A DNA stretch of 16,433 nucleotides from Oscillospiraceae bacterium (GTDB taxonomy: Bacteria; Bacillota_A; Clostridia; Oscillospirales; Oscillospiraceae). Below are positions 1 through 6,939 of the stretch, piece by piece. How positions within the stretch are numbered: position 1 is the first letter of the stretch; each line of letters starts with the position of its first letter. Location of the stretch: positions 1-16,433 of the forward strand of contig JAEDOJ010000012.1 in the NCBI GenBank assembly GCA_016302015.1. The letters run 5' to 3'. The position numbers and the translations under genes were made by a program. Under the pieces are notes generated by a model. It saw only the letters and a program-made list of their open reading frames with translations, ran no database searches and was not told the DNA's origin.

Positions 1-252
1 GAGCCTGGGGTGGCACTAACCCGGAAGTTTCCTCGTCAGAGGGAGCCTTGGATGGTGCAATCCTCCTATCTCTTTCCTCAGAGGGAGCCTGGGGTGGCAC
101 TAACCCGGAAGTTTCCTCGTCAGAGGGAGCCTTGGATGGCGCAGTCCTCCTGTCTCTTTCCTCAGCGGGAGTCTGGGGTGGCACTAACCCGGAAGTTTCC
201 TCGTCAGAGGGAGCCTCGGATGGTACAAACCCGGAAGCTCCCTCGTCAGAGG
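1..252. repeat. Six tandem 42-bp repeats of two alternating types
   Basis: Six consecutive 42-bp units start at 1, 43, 85, 127, 169 and 211. Units 1, 3 and 5 are type A (GAGCCTGGGGTGGCACTAAC then CCGGAAGTTTCCTCGTCAGAGG). Units 2 and 4 are type B (GAGCCTTGGATGG... ending TTTCCTCAGAGG). Unit 6 begins like B and ends like A, so the array looks like an 84-bp A-B dimer amplified by unequal crossover. The array probably continues past the window edge. Because 42 is a multiple of three, several frames stay open and encode 14-residue repeats, for example SDEETSGLVPPQAP on the minus strand. I found no start codon with a ribosome binding site for any of these frames, so I treat it as intergenic repeat DNA. 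It lies just past the terminator of the GntR gene. Confidence 0.9.
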
Positions 253-272
253 TAGGCGCAGGTTTTCCGCAG

Positions 273-303
273 AAAAGGACGTGGTTCGTTCCAAACCACG
301 TCC
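273..303 (-). terminator. Rho-independent terminator after the GntR gene
   Basis: A perfect 10-bp stem (GGACGTGGTT pairing with AACCACGTCC, arms 277-286 and 294-303) with a 7-nt loop is followed on the minus strand by TTTTCT. It begins 5 nt after the stop codon at 309, so it closes the GntR transcript and, through readthrough, probably the whole catabolic operon. Confidence 0.9.
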
Positions 304-308
304 ATTTC

Positions 309-989
309 TCATTTCTCGTTTTTAATCTGAACCAGCTTATCCGGGGAGTTCAAGATCGTCAGCCAGTTCTGGAACATTGCGTCAAACGCCCGCTTCTCAT
401 CCCGGTTCTCCAAGGCCTCCAGCACGTCTTCATGGGTCGTAAAGTTGGCGGCGTTCATGCCGGATCGCTCAAAGAAGATATACTCGATTCGTTGGACGTG
501 GAGCATCAGGGTGTCGGAAAAATCCGACAGAATCTCATTGTCCGCAATATCCAAAATCCGCTTGTGCAGCAGCAGGTCAGCCCGAAGGGTATTGATGGTA
601 TCCCGCTGCTCCAGGAACTCCTTGATACGGCTCTCGATCTCCCGAAGCTCCTCCACCTGCTCCTTCGTGATCACCGCAGCCGCAAACTGCGCCGCCAGAG
701 CATGGATATATGCCAGAGGCAAATACCACTTCTCCAGATGATCGAAATCCACCTCGGTAACACAGGTTGCCCGATTTGGGTAGACTACCACAAGCTTCTG
801 GGCCTCCAGCATCTGTATGGCTTCCCTGACGGGGGTACGGCTGACTTCAAAATAATCGCTGATCTCCTGATCGTTCAGCTTCTCTCCAGGCTTCAGCGTT
901 CCGTATGCGATCCACTCCCGAAGGGTATTAAAAATCCGGGTTTTTGCAGATTGTCGTTTGACTTCCACGTTCTTTACAGGAATGGGCAT
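309..989 (-). CDS. GntR-family transcriptional regulator, FCD (FadR-type) subfamily
   Basis: This 226-residue protein has the standard length and layout of FCD-type GntR regulators. An N-terminal winged helix-turn-helix (about residues 12-80) contains LKPGEKLNDQEISDYFEVSR followed by TPVREAIQMLE. A C-terminal helical ligand domain (about 90-215) carries the usual metal-site pattern D138xxxH142, with H164 and H186. The start is supported by AGAGGTGG just upstream of ATG. It is the last gene before the terminator, follows the YgeY-type gene by 61 bp, and has its own strong promoter. FCD regulators commonly sense small organic acids or pathway intermediates and bind short palindromes. The TGATATATCA sites upstream of the preA-like gene are therefore its likely targets, by inference. 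Ligand unknown. Confidence 0.93.
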   Translation of the reverse strand: MPIPVKNVEVKRQSAKTRIFNTLREWIAYGTLKPGEKLNDQEISDYFEVSRTPVREAIQMLEAQKLVVVYPNRATCVTEVDFDHLEKWYLPLAYIHALAAQFAAAVITKEQVEELREIESRIKEFLEQRDTINTLRADLLLHKRILDIADNEILSDFSDTLMLHVQRIEYIFFERSGMNAANFTTHEDVLEALENRDEKRAFDAMFQNWLTILNSPDKLVQIKNEK

Positions 990-1009
990 GCCACCACCTC
1001 TTTCCAGTA

Positions 1010-1038
1010 ATTATACCATATTATGTCATATATTTCAA
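1010..1038 (-). promoter_or_regulatory. Strong sigma-A promoter of the GntR gene
   Basis: On the minus strand, TTGAAA (1033-1038) and a perfect TATAAT (1010-1015) are separated by exactly 17 bp. The -10 is preceded by TGG, giving an extended -10 element (TGGTATAAT). The predicted start near 1003 gives a very short leader of about 14 nt that includes the Shine-Dalgarno sequence. The regulator can thus be made independently of the operon upstream of it. No terminator hairpin is visible between 1050 and 990, so readthrough from the operon is also expected. Confidence 0.85.
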
Positions 1039-1050
1039 ACATTTTTTCGA

Positions 1051-2253
1051 TTATTCGCTGATCTGGCTCTTCACCAGCAGTGCATTTAAAATTGCGGCAT
1101 AGCCCTCCGCGCTCTTATGGAGCTGTTCCAGCAGAATGTACTCGTCCACGGTATGGGCGAGGTTCTCCATAGAGGGGCCGAAGCCGATGGTACGGATGCC
1201 CTTCTCCCCTGCGTAGTGACTGCCGTTGGTGCAGAAGGAGTAGTTGGTGATGGTAGGCTCCAGGCCGATGGCCCGCAGGTCTGCGTAGGTATCCTGAACG
1301 AATTTTTCATCCTGCTTGAAGAGCCAGCCGGGGAAGAAGCGTTCCGCATAAATTTCATTGCCGGTGTAGCAGGTTTTCGTCTCCGCCCGGAGATAAACCT
1401 TCGCCTGAAAGGTGGGATCGGCGGCGGCCAGATCGTCAATTTTTTCCTGAATGGGCGCCAGAACACTTTCCCTGGTATCCCCCACCAGGAGGCGGCGATC
1501 CAACGTTGCAATACAGCGTTCGGGAACCACGGACGCACCGGGGAAGGGAGAGGAAATGATGTCCGTTAATTCCATAATCCCCTTGCCAAGTCCCTCCTGC
1601 TCTTCGGGAACAATATCCTCCATGGCCTTCAGCAGCTTCATCATGGACTTGACGGCGTTGATGCCCTTCTCCGGGTTGGCGGAGTGGGCGGGCTTGCCGA
1701 TGGTCTCCAAACCGATCTCCGCACGACCCCGCTGACCGATTTTCAGGTTCAGATTGGAGGCCTCGCCAATGACAACGTAGTCCGGCTCCACCCGCTGGGA
1801 GATCATCCGTGCGGACACGCCCTCGTACAATTCCTCGTAGACCACGCCGGCCACATAAATCTCTCCGGGGAAGTCCCGGTTGCAATTTTCCGCATAATAG
1901 GCCGCGCCGCAGATCATCGCCGCCACCGCGCCCTTCATATCGGAAGCGCCACGGCCACAGACACGATCCTCCAGCACTTCCCCGCCGAAGGGATCATAGG
2001 TCCAGCGTTCCGGCTCGTTCACCGGGACGGTATCAATATGTCCGTCCAGCAAAACCTTTGCGCCGGGACGGCTGCCCTTGATACAGCCGATCACATTTCC
2101 GTACACATCCACAAACACGTCATCGTAGCCCAGCTCTTCCATAGCCGTTCTGACTACGTTGGCAACGTCAGACTCCTGACCGGAGTAGCTCTTCGCCCGG
2201 ATCATTTTGCTGCAAAGCTCCGTGGCCTTCTGATGCAGCTGTTCCCGTGTCAT
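1051..2253 (-). CDS. ygeY: YgeY-type M20-family metallohydrolase
   Basis: A 400-residue M20-family amidohydrolase/peptidase. The two-metal site is complete: H72 and D74 in DGHIDTVP, D105 in GRGASDMKG, catalytic E140-E141 in VVYEELYEG, E164 in VIGEASN, and H367 in ENLAHTVDEY. H190 in GKPAHSANPEKG belongs to the dimerisation/lid domain. Overall it resembles YgeY, the selenium-metabolism-linked hydrolase found with SsnA and HyuA. M20 enzymes hydrolyse N-carbamoyl, N-acyl or peptide bonds, so here it probably trims a ring-opened ureido or amide intermediate in the cytoplasm. GGAGGG lies 5 nt before ATG, and the SsnA gene ends 18 nt upstream. The YgeY assignment is by recalled family similarity. 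Another M20 member, such as a carbamoylase, is the main alternative. Confidence 0.88.
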   Translation of the reverse strand: MTREQLHQKATELCSKMIRAKSYSGQESDVANVVRTAMEELGYDDVFVDVYGNVIGCIKGSRPGAKVLLDGHIDTVPVNEPERWTYDPFGGEVLEDRVCGRGASDMKGAVAAMICGAAYYAENCNRDFPGEIYVAGVVYEELYEGVSARMISQRVEPDYVVIGEASNLNLKIGQRGRAEIGLETIGKPAHSANPEKGINAVKSMMKLLKAMEDIVPEEQEGLGKGIMELTDIISSPFPGASVVPERCIATLDRRLLVGDTRESVLAPIQEKIDDLAAADPTFQAKVYLRAETKTCYTGNEIYAERFFPGWLFKQDEKFVQDTYADLRAIGLEPTITNYSFCTNGSHYAGEKGIRTIGFGPSMENLAHTVDEYILLEQLHKSAEGYAAILNALLVKSQISE

Positions 2254-2271
2254 AATATCCCTCCAAACTTA

Positions 2272-3597
2272 TTACATTGCATCCCAGAGTCTCTGCGCCT
2301 CCTGACGGCAGGCAGCAAAGACCTCTTTTTCATCCACCTTGGTGCATTTGTGGTTCTCCACCACAGTCTCTCCGTCCACAACGACGGTATGTACATGGCC
2401 GCTGAAGCCGCTGGTCATATGGGACAGGACGTTCCCGCTGTTCAGCGGCGTAGGCGGATCATAATCCAGAATCAGGAAGTCTGCGGCGCTGCCGGGACGA
2501 AGCACGCCCACGTCATAGCCGAAAACATTTCTGGCAAGACGCTGATTGTTGGTAAAGGCCATATCCAGCACCTGTCTGCCGGAGAAGGTGGTGCAGTCCA
2601 TGGTGCGGATATGCTGCAAAATAGAGGCAAAGCCCAGCTCCGTGAACAGATCATAGGTATAGCCGTCGCCGCCCAGCGCCACATGAACCCCGGCCTCCAT
2701 GAGAGGCACCACCGGGCAGATGCCCACGGCGTTATTGGTATTGGACTGGCAGTTATGAGCCGCGGTAATGCCGGTGCGCCGCATGATCTCAAACTGAGGC
2801 GCAGCCACATGGACATTATGGGCGGTTATGGTCTTTTCATTCAGGATGCCAAACCGTTCCAGGCGTTCGGTGACGTGCATATCGTAGAGCTTGTAGCTGT
2901 CGCTGACGTCGGCGGCGGCCTCCGCCATATGGATATGGAAGCCGGCATTGCAGGCCTTTCCCGCCTCCGCCGCCAAGCCCAGCGTCTCATCTCCCAAGGT
3001 ATAAGAAGCATGAAGCCCGAAGAGACCCGCAAAACGGTCATCCTGACGTACCTTTTTCAGATAGCGGCGGTTTTCCTCGATGCCCTGAAGGGCACGCTCC
3101 CTGCCGTCACGATCCGTGATCTCATAGGCAAGGCAGCCCCGGCCGCCCACCAAACGCATGGCGTCCTCGATCACATCCAGACTGCCGGAAATGAAATTCG
3201 GGCTTGCCTGATGGTCAAAATAGGTGGTGGTTCCGGCCTTCAGACCCTCAATCATGCCCATCATGGTGCTGTAATAGGTCTGCTTTTCGTCCAGCAGCTT
3301 GTCCACCTTCCACCACATTCTGGAAAGCACCTGCTGCCAGTTCAAAACCGGCTGGTTCAGGGACATTCCCCGGACAAACTGACCGTAAAAATGGCAATGG
3401 GAGCTGATCATGCCGGGCATGAGGATGGCGCCGCCCAGGTCGTGGCGCACCTCCGCCTGAGGCAGTTGGTCATCGGGACAGAGCCCCACCCCGGCGACCC
3501 GGTTGCCTTCCACCAGCAGGTAACCGCCGGGTAGCAGCATTTGCTCCACATCCCCTGTGATGATGTTGGCATGATAGTATAATGTTCGCTGTTTCAT
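2272..3597 (-). CDS. ssnA: SsnA-type aminohydrolase (amidohydrolase superfamily)
   Basis: A 441-residue member of the TRZ/ATZ, cytosine- and guanine-deaminase branch of the amidohydrolase superfamily. Its length and sequence fit SsnA. The mononuclear metal site is visible: H67 and H69 (SSHCHFYG), H221/H223 (FHIHMAEA), H260 (ITAHNVH) and D311 (GGDGYTYDLF). A C-terminal composite beta-domain ends the fold (PGSAADFLILDY, VVVDGETVVEN). SsnA proteins were first linked to selenium metabolism by genome co-occurrence and later to bacterial purine/urate breakdown. The likely reaction is hydrolytic deamination or ring opening of a pathway intermediate. It starts one base after the hyuA-like stop (TGATATG), so the two are probably translationally coupled. 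Confidence 0.9.
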   Translation of the reverse strand: MKQRTLYYHANIITGDVEQMLLPGGYLLVEGNRVAGVGLCPDDQLPQAEVRHDLGGAILMPGMISSHCHFYGQFVRGMSLNQPVLNWQQVLSRMWWKVDKLLDEKQTYYSTMMGMIEGLKAGTTTYFDHQASPNFISGSLDVIEDAMRLVGGRGCLAYEITDRDGRERALQGIEENRRYLKKVRQDDRFAGLFGLHASYTLGDETLGLAAEAGKACNAGFHIHMAEAAADVSDSYKLYDMHVTERLERFGILNEKTITAHNVHVAAPQFEIMRRTGITAAHNCQSNTNNAVGICPVVPLMEAGVHVALGGDGYTYDLFTELGFASILQHIRTMDCTTFSGRQVLDMAFTNNQRLARNVFGYDVGVLRPGSAADFLILDYDPPTPLNSGNVLSHMTSGFSGHVHTVVVDGETVVENHKCTKVDEKEVFAACRQEAQRLWDAM

Positions 3598-3598
3598 A

Positions 3599-4984
3599 TC
3601 AAGTCAACCTTCTTGCCGATTGCGGCAAACCCCTTTCCAGAAGATTTCCTGTACCCGCCGCCGTATGATCCTCGGCGCCGTCAATCACAACTCTCCCGTT
3701 GGACAGAACCTTATCTACCCCAACATGAAGCTTCACACCCTCAAAGGGGGTATAATCTGTCTTTTCATGGAGCATGGAAGCCGTCAGCGTCCGCTCAACG
3801 CCGGTGTCCAGCAGGACAATGTCCGCATCCGCGCCTACGGTCAGGCTGCCCTTTCGGGGATAGAGACCGTAGAGCTTGGCAGGCGTCTGAGAGGTCAGCT
3901 CCACCAGCCGCTCCATGGAAATCCTCCCGGTATAAACGCCCATTTCATACAGGAGAACCAGTCTGGTTTCAATGCCGGGCATACCGCCGGGAATTTCATA
4001 GAATTTATCCGACACCCGTTTCTGACTCCTGTAGAAGCCGCAGTCGTCGGTGCCGATGGTAAAGGCCGTGCCCTCCTGCAGAACCTGCCAGATCTCCTCC
4101 CGATCCGCCGCCGTGCGGATGGCGGGGTTGACCAGAAAGTCGCTGGCGTCCTCCCGCTCATAGACGGTCTCGTCGAAGTACAAATAGTGGGGACAGGTCT
4201 CGCCGTAGACCTCCAGACCCTCCTTCTGGGCCTGCGCGATCAGTCTCGCCCCCGCTCCGCTGGAAACGTGGCGAATCAGAATTCTGGCTCCGGTCTTCCG
4301 GGACAATTGGATCAGCCGCTCCACCGCGGAGGATTCCACAGCCTTGGGCTTGCTTTCCAGAAAATATCTGGGAGAGGTCTTCCCCTCTGCCTTCAGCCTT
4401 GCGGTGGCTTCGTCGATCATATCTTCATTTTCCGCATGGATCGTAGCGATGGCTCCATGCTCCGCAATCACCTGAAAGGCCCGCTCCATGTCCTCGTAGG
4501 GCACCAGAAGGGTTTCACGGTAGGCGGTATAAAATTTGAAGGAGGTAAATCCTTCCTCTATTAAAGCGGGAATGGCCCGCAGAGTTTCCTCGTTGATGTC
4601 CGTCAGCGTGCAGTGGAAGCTGTAGTCCACGGCGCACTGGCTTCGGGCAATGCTGACCCGTTCTTCCCTGGCGGCAAGAATGGAGCCCCCTCTGGCCTGA
4701 TCGGCAAAATCGATCAGGGTGGTGACGCCGCCAAAAGCACCGGCTCTGGTGCCGTCATAAAAATCGTTCATGGTCTGGGTTCCGCCAAAGGGCAGAAGCA
4801 TATGCGCGTGGGTTTCAATCACTCCGGGAATGGCCAATCGGCCGCTTCCGTCGATTTCCCGTTCTGCCTCACCGGGAAGCTTTGCCGCTATGGCTGCGAT
4901 TTTGCCGTCTTTCACGGCGATATCTACGATCCCCAAATCTTCGGGAGCGTAGGCATGTACGTTACGAAGGATCAAGGAATACAT
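3599..4984 (-). CDS. hyuA: HyuA-type dihydropyrimidinase / D-hydantoinase
   Basis: A 461-residue cyclic amidohydrolase of the dihydropyrimidinase/allantoinase group. All binuclear-zinc ligands are present: H59 and H61 (ETHAHML), the carboxylated lysine K150 (FTSFKFYTAY), H183 (IHAEN), H239 (IRHVSS) and D313 (IGTDDCGF). The family opens five- or six-membered cyclic ureides to N-carbamoyl acids. In this operon it would open a ring already saturated by the PreA-like reductase, the same order as in reductive pyrimidine breakdown. A purine-derived imidazole or pyrimidine ring is an equally good substrate. GAGAGGAAG precedes ATG. The ABC lipoprotein gene ends 82 bp upstream, with a strong hairpin in between. 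Allantoinase specificity cannot be excluded. Confidence 0.9.
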   Translation of the reverse strand: MYSLILRNVHAYAPEDLGIVDIAVKDGKIAAIAAKLPGEAEREIDGSGRLAIPGVIETHAHMLLPFGGTQTMNDFYDGTRAGAFGGVTTLIDFADQARGGSILAAREERVSIARSQCAVDYSFHCTLTDINEETLRAIPALIEEGFTSFKFYTAYRETLLVPYEDMERAFQVIAEHGAIATIHAENEDMIDEATARLKAEGKTSPRYFLESKPKAVESSAVERLIQLSRKTGARILIRHVSSGAGARLIAQAQKEGLEVYGETCPHYLYFDETVYEREDASDFLVNPAIRTAADREEIWQVLQEGTAFTIGTDDCGFYRSQKRVSDKFYEIPGGMPGIETRLVLLYEMGVYTGRISMERLVELTSQTPAKLYGLYPRKGSLTVGADADIVLLDTGVERTLTASMLHEKTDYTPFEGVKLHVGVDKVLSNGRVVIDGAEDHTAAGTGNLLERGLPQSARRLT

Positions 4985-5012
4985 TCGTCTCTTCCTCTCT
5001 TCTCAGTTCTTC

Positions 5013-5049
5013 ACAGCGGCGGGGCGGGCATTGCCCGCCCCCTGGCTGT
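5013..5049 (-). promoter_or_regulatory. GC-rich intercistronic hairpin between lipoprotein and hyuA genes
   Basis: A 9-bp perfect stem GGGGCGGGC/GCCCGCCCC (5021-5029 and 5033-5041) has a 3-nt loop. An outer ACAGC/GCTGT stem lies across a 3x3 internal loop. On the minus strand it is followed by GAAGAACTGAG with no U-tract, so it is not a classical terminator. Such hairpins after a solute-binding-protein gene commonly protect the upstream mRNA from 3' exonucleases and raise its level over downstream genes; that role here is inference. Confidence 0.7.
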
Positions 5050-5066
5050 TTGCGTCAGATTCTTTT

Positions 5067-6118
5067 TTACTTCTCGTAGGATTCTACCACGTTGACGGTG
5101 CCGTTGGCAACGTTGCCAATCAGAGTTTCGATCTCTGCTGCCAAATCCGCGTCAACGATTGCGCTGTTCAGCTCTGCCAGCTCAACGCCAACACCCAGGC
5201 CGGGCTTGTAAACGCCGCCGAAGGAGCCGTCCTTAATTCTGTCAACCTGGCTTGCGATAACGGGAGGAACGATCTCAACAACAGAGGTGAGCATCAGTTC
5301 GGGAGCCAGATCGTGCTGGTCAGAGCCGTAGCCCATGACATAGATGCCGGCTTCCACGCAGGCCTCGATCACGCCCAGACCGGTGGTATCGGCTGCGTGC
5401 ATGATCACGTCAGCGCCCTGCTCGATCATGGAGTTTGCGCTCTCCTTGCCCAGAGCGGTGTCGTCGGTGTTGCCGGTCATGATGACCTTCACGTCCACAT
5501 CAGCATTGGCGTCCTTTGCGCCCTGAACGTATGCGTTCTTCATGGTGAGCTGGCCTGCGGACTCGGTGCCGCCGATGTAGCCAACCACGCCGGTCTTGGA
5601 CATCTTGGCAGCCAGATAGCCGCAGATGTAGGTTGCGTGATAAACAGCGGTGTCAACAAAGCCGATGTTGTCGGGATAGTTGTCCACAGGAGCCTTGCCG
5701 TAGACAAAGAAGTAGTTGTTGGGGTTGTTCTCAGCCACATGGCGTCGCCGAACTGGGAGCCGTGAGCGATCACCAGGCTGTAGCCCTCGTCCACGAAGTT
5801 CATCGCGACAGCTTCGCAGTTGGAGGTGTCGGTGTTTTCCACATACTGGGTCTTGTAGCCTTCAGCCTTCAGCTGCTCCAGGCCCTGATATGCGGTGTAG
5901 TTCCAGGATTCGTCCGTAATAACGCCGGGGAGGATCAGTGCGATGGACAGTTCTTCGTCGCCGGTGGGTTCGGCATCGGGCTTGGTAGCCTCTTCGGTTG
6001 CCTTCGTTTCTTCGTTTGCTTTGGTTTCGTCGGGCTTGTCAGCGTCATCGGAGCCGCCGCAAGCAACCAGGCTCAGTACCATGACCAAGCAGAGCAGGAT
6101 AGCGAGTAACTTTTTCAT
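5067..6118 (-). pseudogene. BMP-family ABC transporter substrate-binding lipoprotein, interrupted by a 1-bp frameshift
   Basis: Two halves in different frames make one basic-membrane-protein (PnrA/Med-type) binding protein of about 350 residues. The N-terminal half (6118 down to about 5739) begins MKKLLAILLCLVMVLSLVAC, a lipoprotein signal peptide with lipobox LVAC. A Glu/Lys/Thr-rich linker follows, then ALILPGVITDESWNYTAYQG, and the half ends at HGSQFGDAM. The C-terminal half (about 5738 to 5067) resumes at VAENNPNNYFFVYGKAPVDN and continues through VGYIGGTES and DVIMHAADTTGLGV to the stop. ATGTGGCTGAG needs one extra G (ATG GTG GCT GAG) to rejoin the frames. GGAGG lies 5 nt before ATG at 6118; an in-frame ATG ten codons upstream lacks one. 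BMP proteins deliver nucleosides or purine-like ligands to the adjacent permeases. The break is either a recent mutation or a sequence error. Confidence 0.85.
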
Positions 6119-6133
6119 ATTGTCCTCCAAAAT

Positions 6134-6162
6134 TTTATATTTTTTCAAGCACGGTTGTGCAA
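6134..6162 (-). promoter_or_regulatory. Possible internal promoter for the lipoprotein gene
   Basis: TTGCAC (6157-6162) and TATAAA (6134-6139) are separated by 17 bp in the 57-bp gap upstream of the lipoprotein. The -35 matches the consensus at only three positions and the -10 at five. An internal promoter here would help make binding protein in excess of the permeases. AT-rich gaps give such matches by chance, so this is tentative. Confidence 0.35.
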
Positions 6163-6175
6163 TGAAAACAAGGTT

Positions 6176-6925
6176 TTACAGCGATGCCGCCAGCTCGATG
6201 GCCCGGGCGATCTTCTCGGATTGTTTTTCCATAAATTCTCTGCCGAATTCCGGAGAGGAGAGAATGGGGTCGCCTACCACGCCGTCAACGCTGATATCGT
6301 CGATGTACCAGCAGGAGATCAGGTCTCCCCGGCAGTCCGCGGCTTCATGCCACTTGTCGATGGATGTGCTGAGATGCTGGGTAATCTGTTCGGTGTCCAC
6401 TCCTTCCGGGTGGGAGGCCATCATCACGCTGGTCTCGATGCAGTCGGCATGGACGTGGTATTCCTTTGCGCCCAGAGCGTCCCGAATGGCGCCGCCGTTT
6501 ACCATATAGACCATCATGCCTTTGCCTCTCAGAAGCCGGCCGGCGATCTGAATGGCGGAATCGTTGCCGCCGTGACCGTTGACCAGCACCAGCTTTTTCA
6601 CCCCCAGCCGGAGAAGGGAATCGCCGATGTCCGTGAGCACGTGGATCAGGGTCTCCGGCATCAGGGTGATGGTGCCGGGAACGTGGATATGCTCAATGCT
6701 CAGCGCATAGGTCACCGTGGGAAGGAGGAAGAACTGACTGTCGGAGTTGAGCTTCTCCATTGCCATCAGGGCAACGTCCTCCGCTGCCAGATAATCCGTC
6801 CCCACGGGAAGATGGGGGCCGTGCTGCTCCACCGCGCCGATGGGCAGGACGGCAACCGCTTTCCCGTCAGCGGCAAGTGCCTGAAGCTGACGGGCGGTTT
6901 TCATAGAATACTTACACCAGGGCAT
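6176..6925 (-). CDS. Creatininase-family amidohydrolase
   Basis: A 249-residue creatininase/creatinine-amidohydrolase family protein of normal length. Family motifs are VLPIGAVEQHGPHLPVGTDY near the N-terminus (metal-binding Glu, His and Asp), VLVNGHGGN in the middle, and HADCIETS later (His and the conserved Glu). Members hydrolyse cyclic or linear amides in compounds such as creatinine and formamidopyrimidines (archaeal FAPy deformylase), so a nitrogen-rich heterocycle intermediate fits. Its ribosome binding site GGAGGG overlaps the stop codon of the upstream permease (TAGGAGGG, 9 nt before ATG), indicating translational coupling. It sits between permease and binding-protein genes, which marks it as part of the pathway. 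The exact bond cleaved cannot be read from the sequence. I do not recall it as a member of described urate-degradation clusters. Confidence 0.9.
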   Translation of the reverse strand: MPWCKYSMKTARQLQALAADGKAVAVLPIGAVEQHGPHLPVGTDYLAAEDVALMAMEKLNSDSQFFLLPTVTYALSIEHIHVPGTITLMPETLIHVLTDIGDSLLRLGVKKLVLVNGHGGNDSAIQIAGRLLRGKGMMVYMVNGGAIRDALGAKEYHVHADCIETSVMMASHPEGVDTEQITQHLSTSIDKWHEAADCRGDLISCWYIDDISVDGVVGDPILSSPEFGREFMEKQSEKIARAIELAASL

Positions 6926-6939
6926 AACTCAGTTCCCTC

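Noticed and set aside
1..252. CRISPR array
   Set aside because: The 42-bp units are contiguous with no unique spacers and alternate between two sequence types.
10..255. Repeat-encoded 14-residue-repeat protein on the plus strand
   Set aside because: Frames stay open only because the repeat is a multiple of three. There is no ribosome binding site, and more than one frame is open.
6119..6148. Upstream ATG at 6148 for the binding lipoprotein (MKKYKILEDN)
   Set aside because: It has no good ribosome binding site, and the GGAGG sits directly before the ATG at 6118, which starts a textbook lipoprotein signal peptide.
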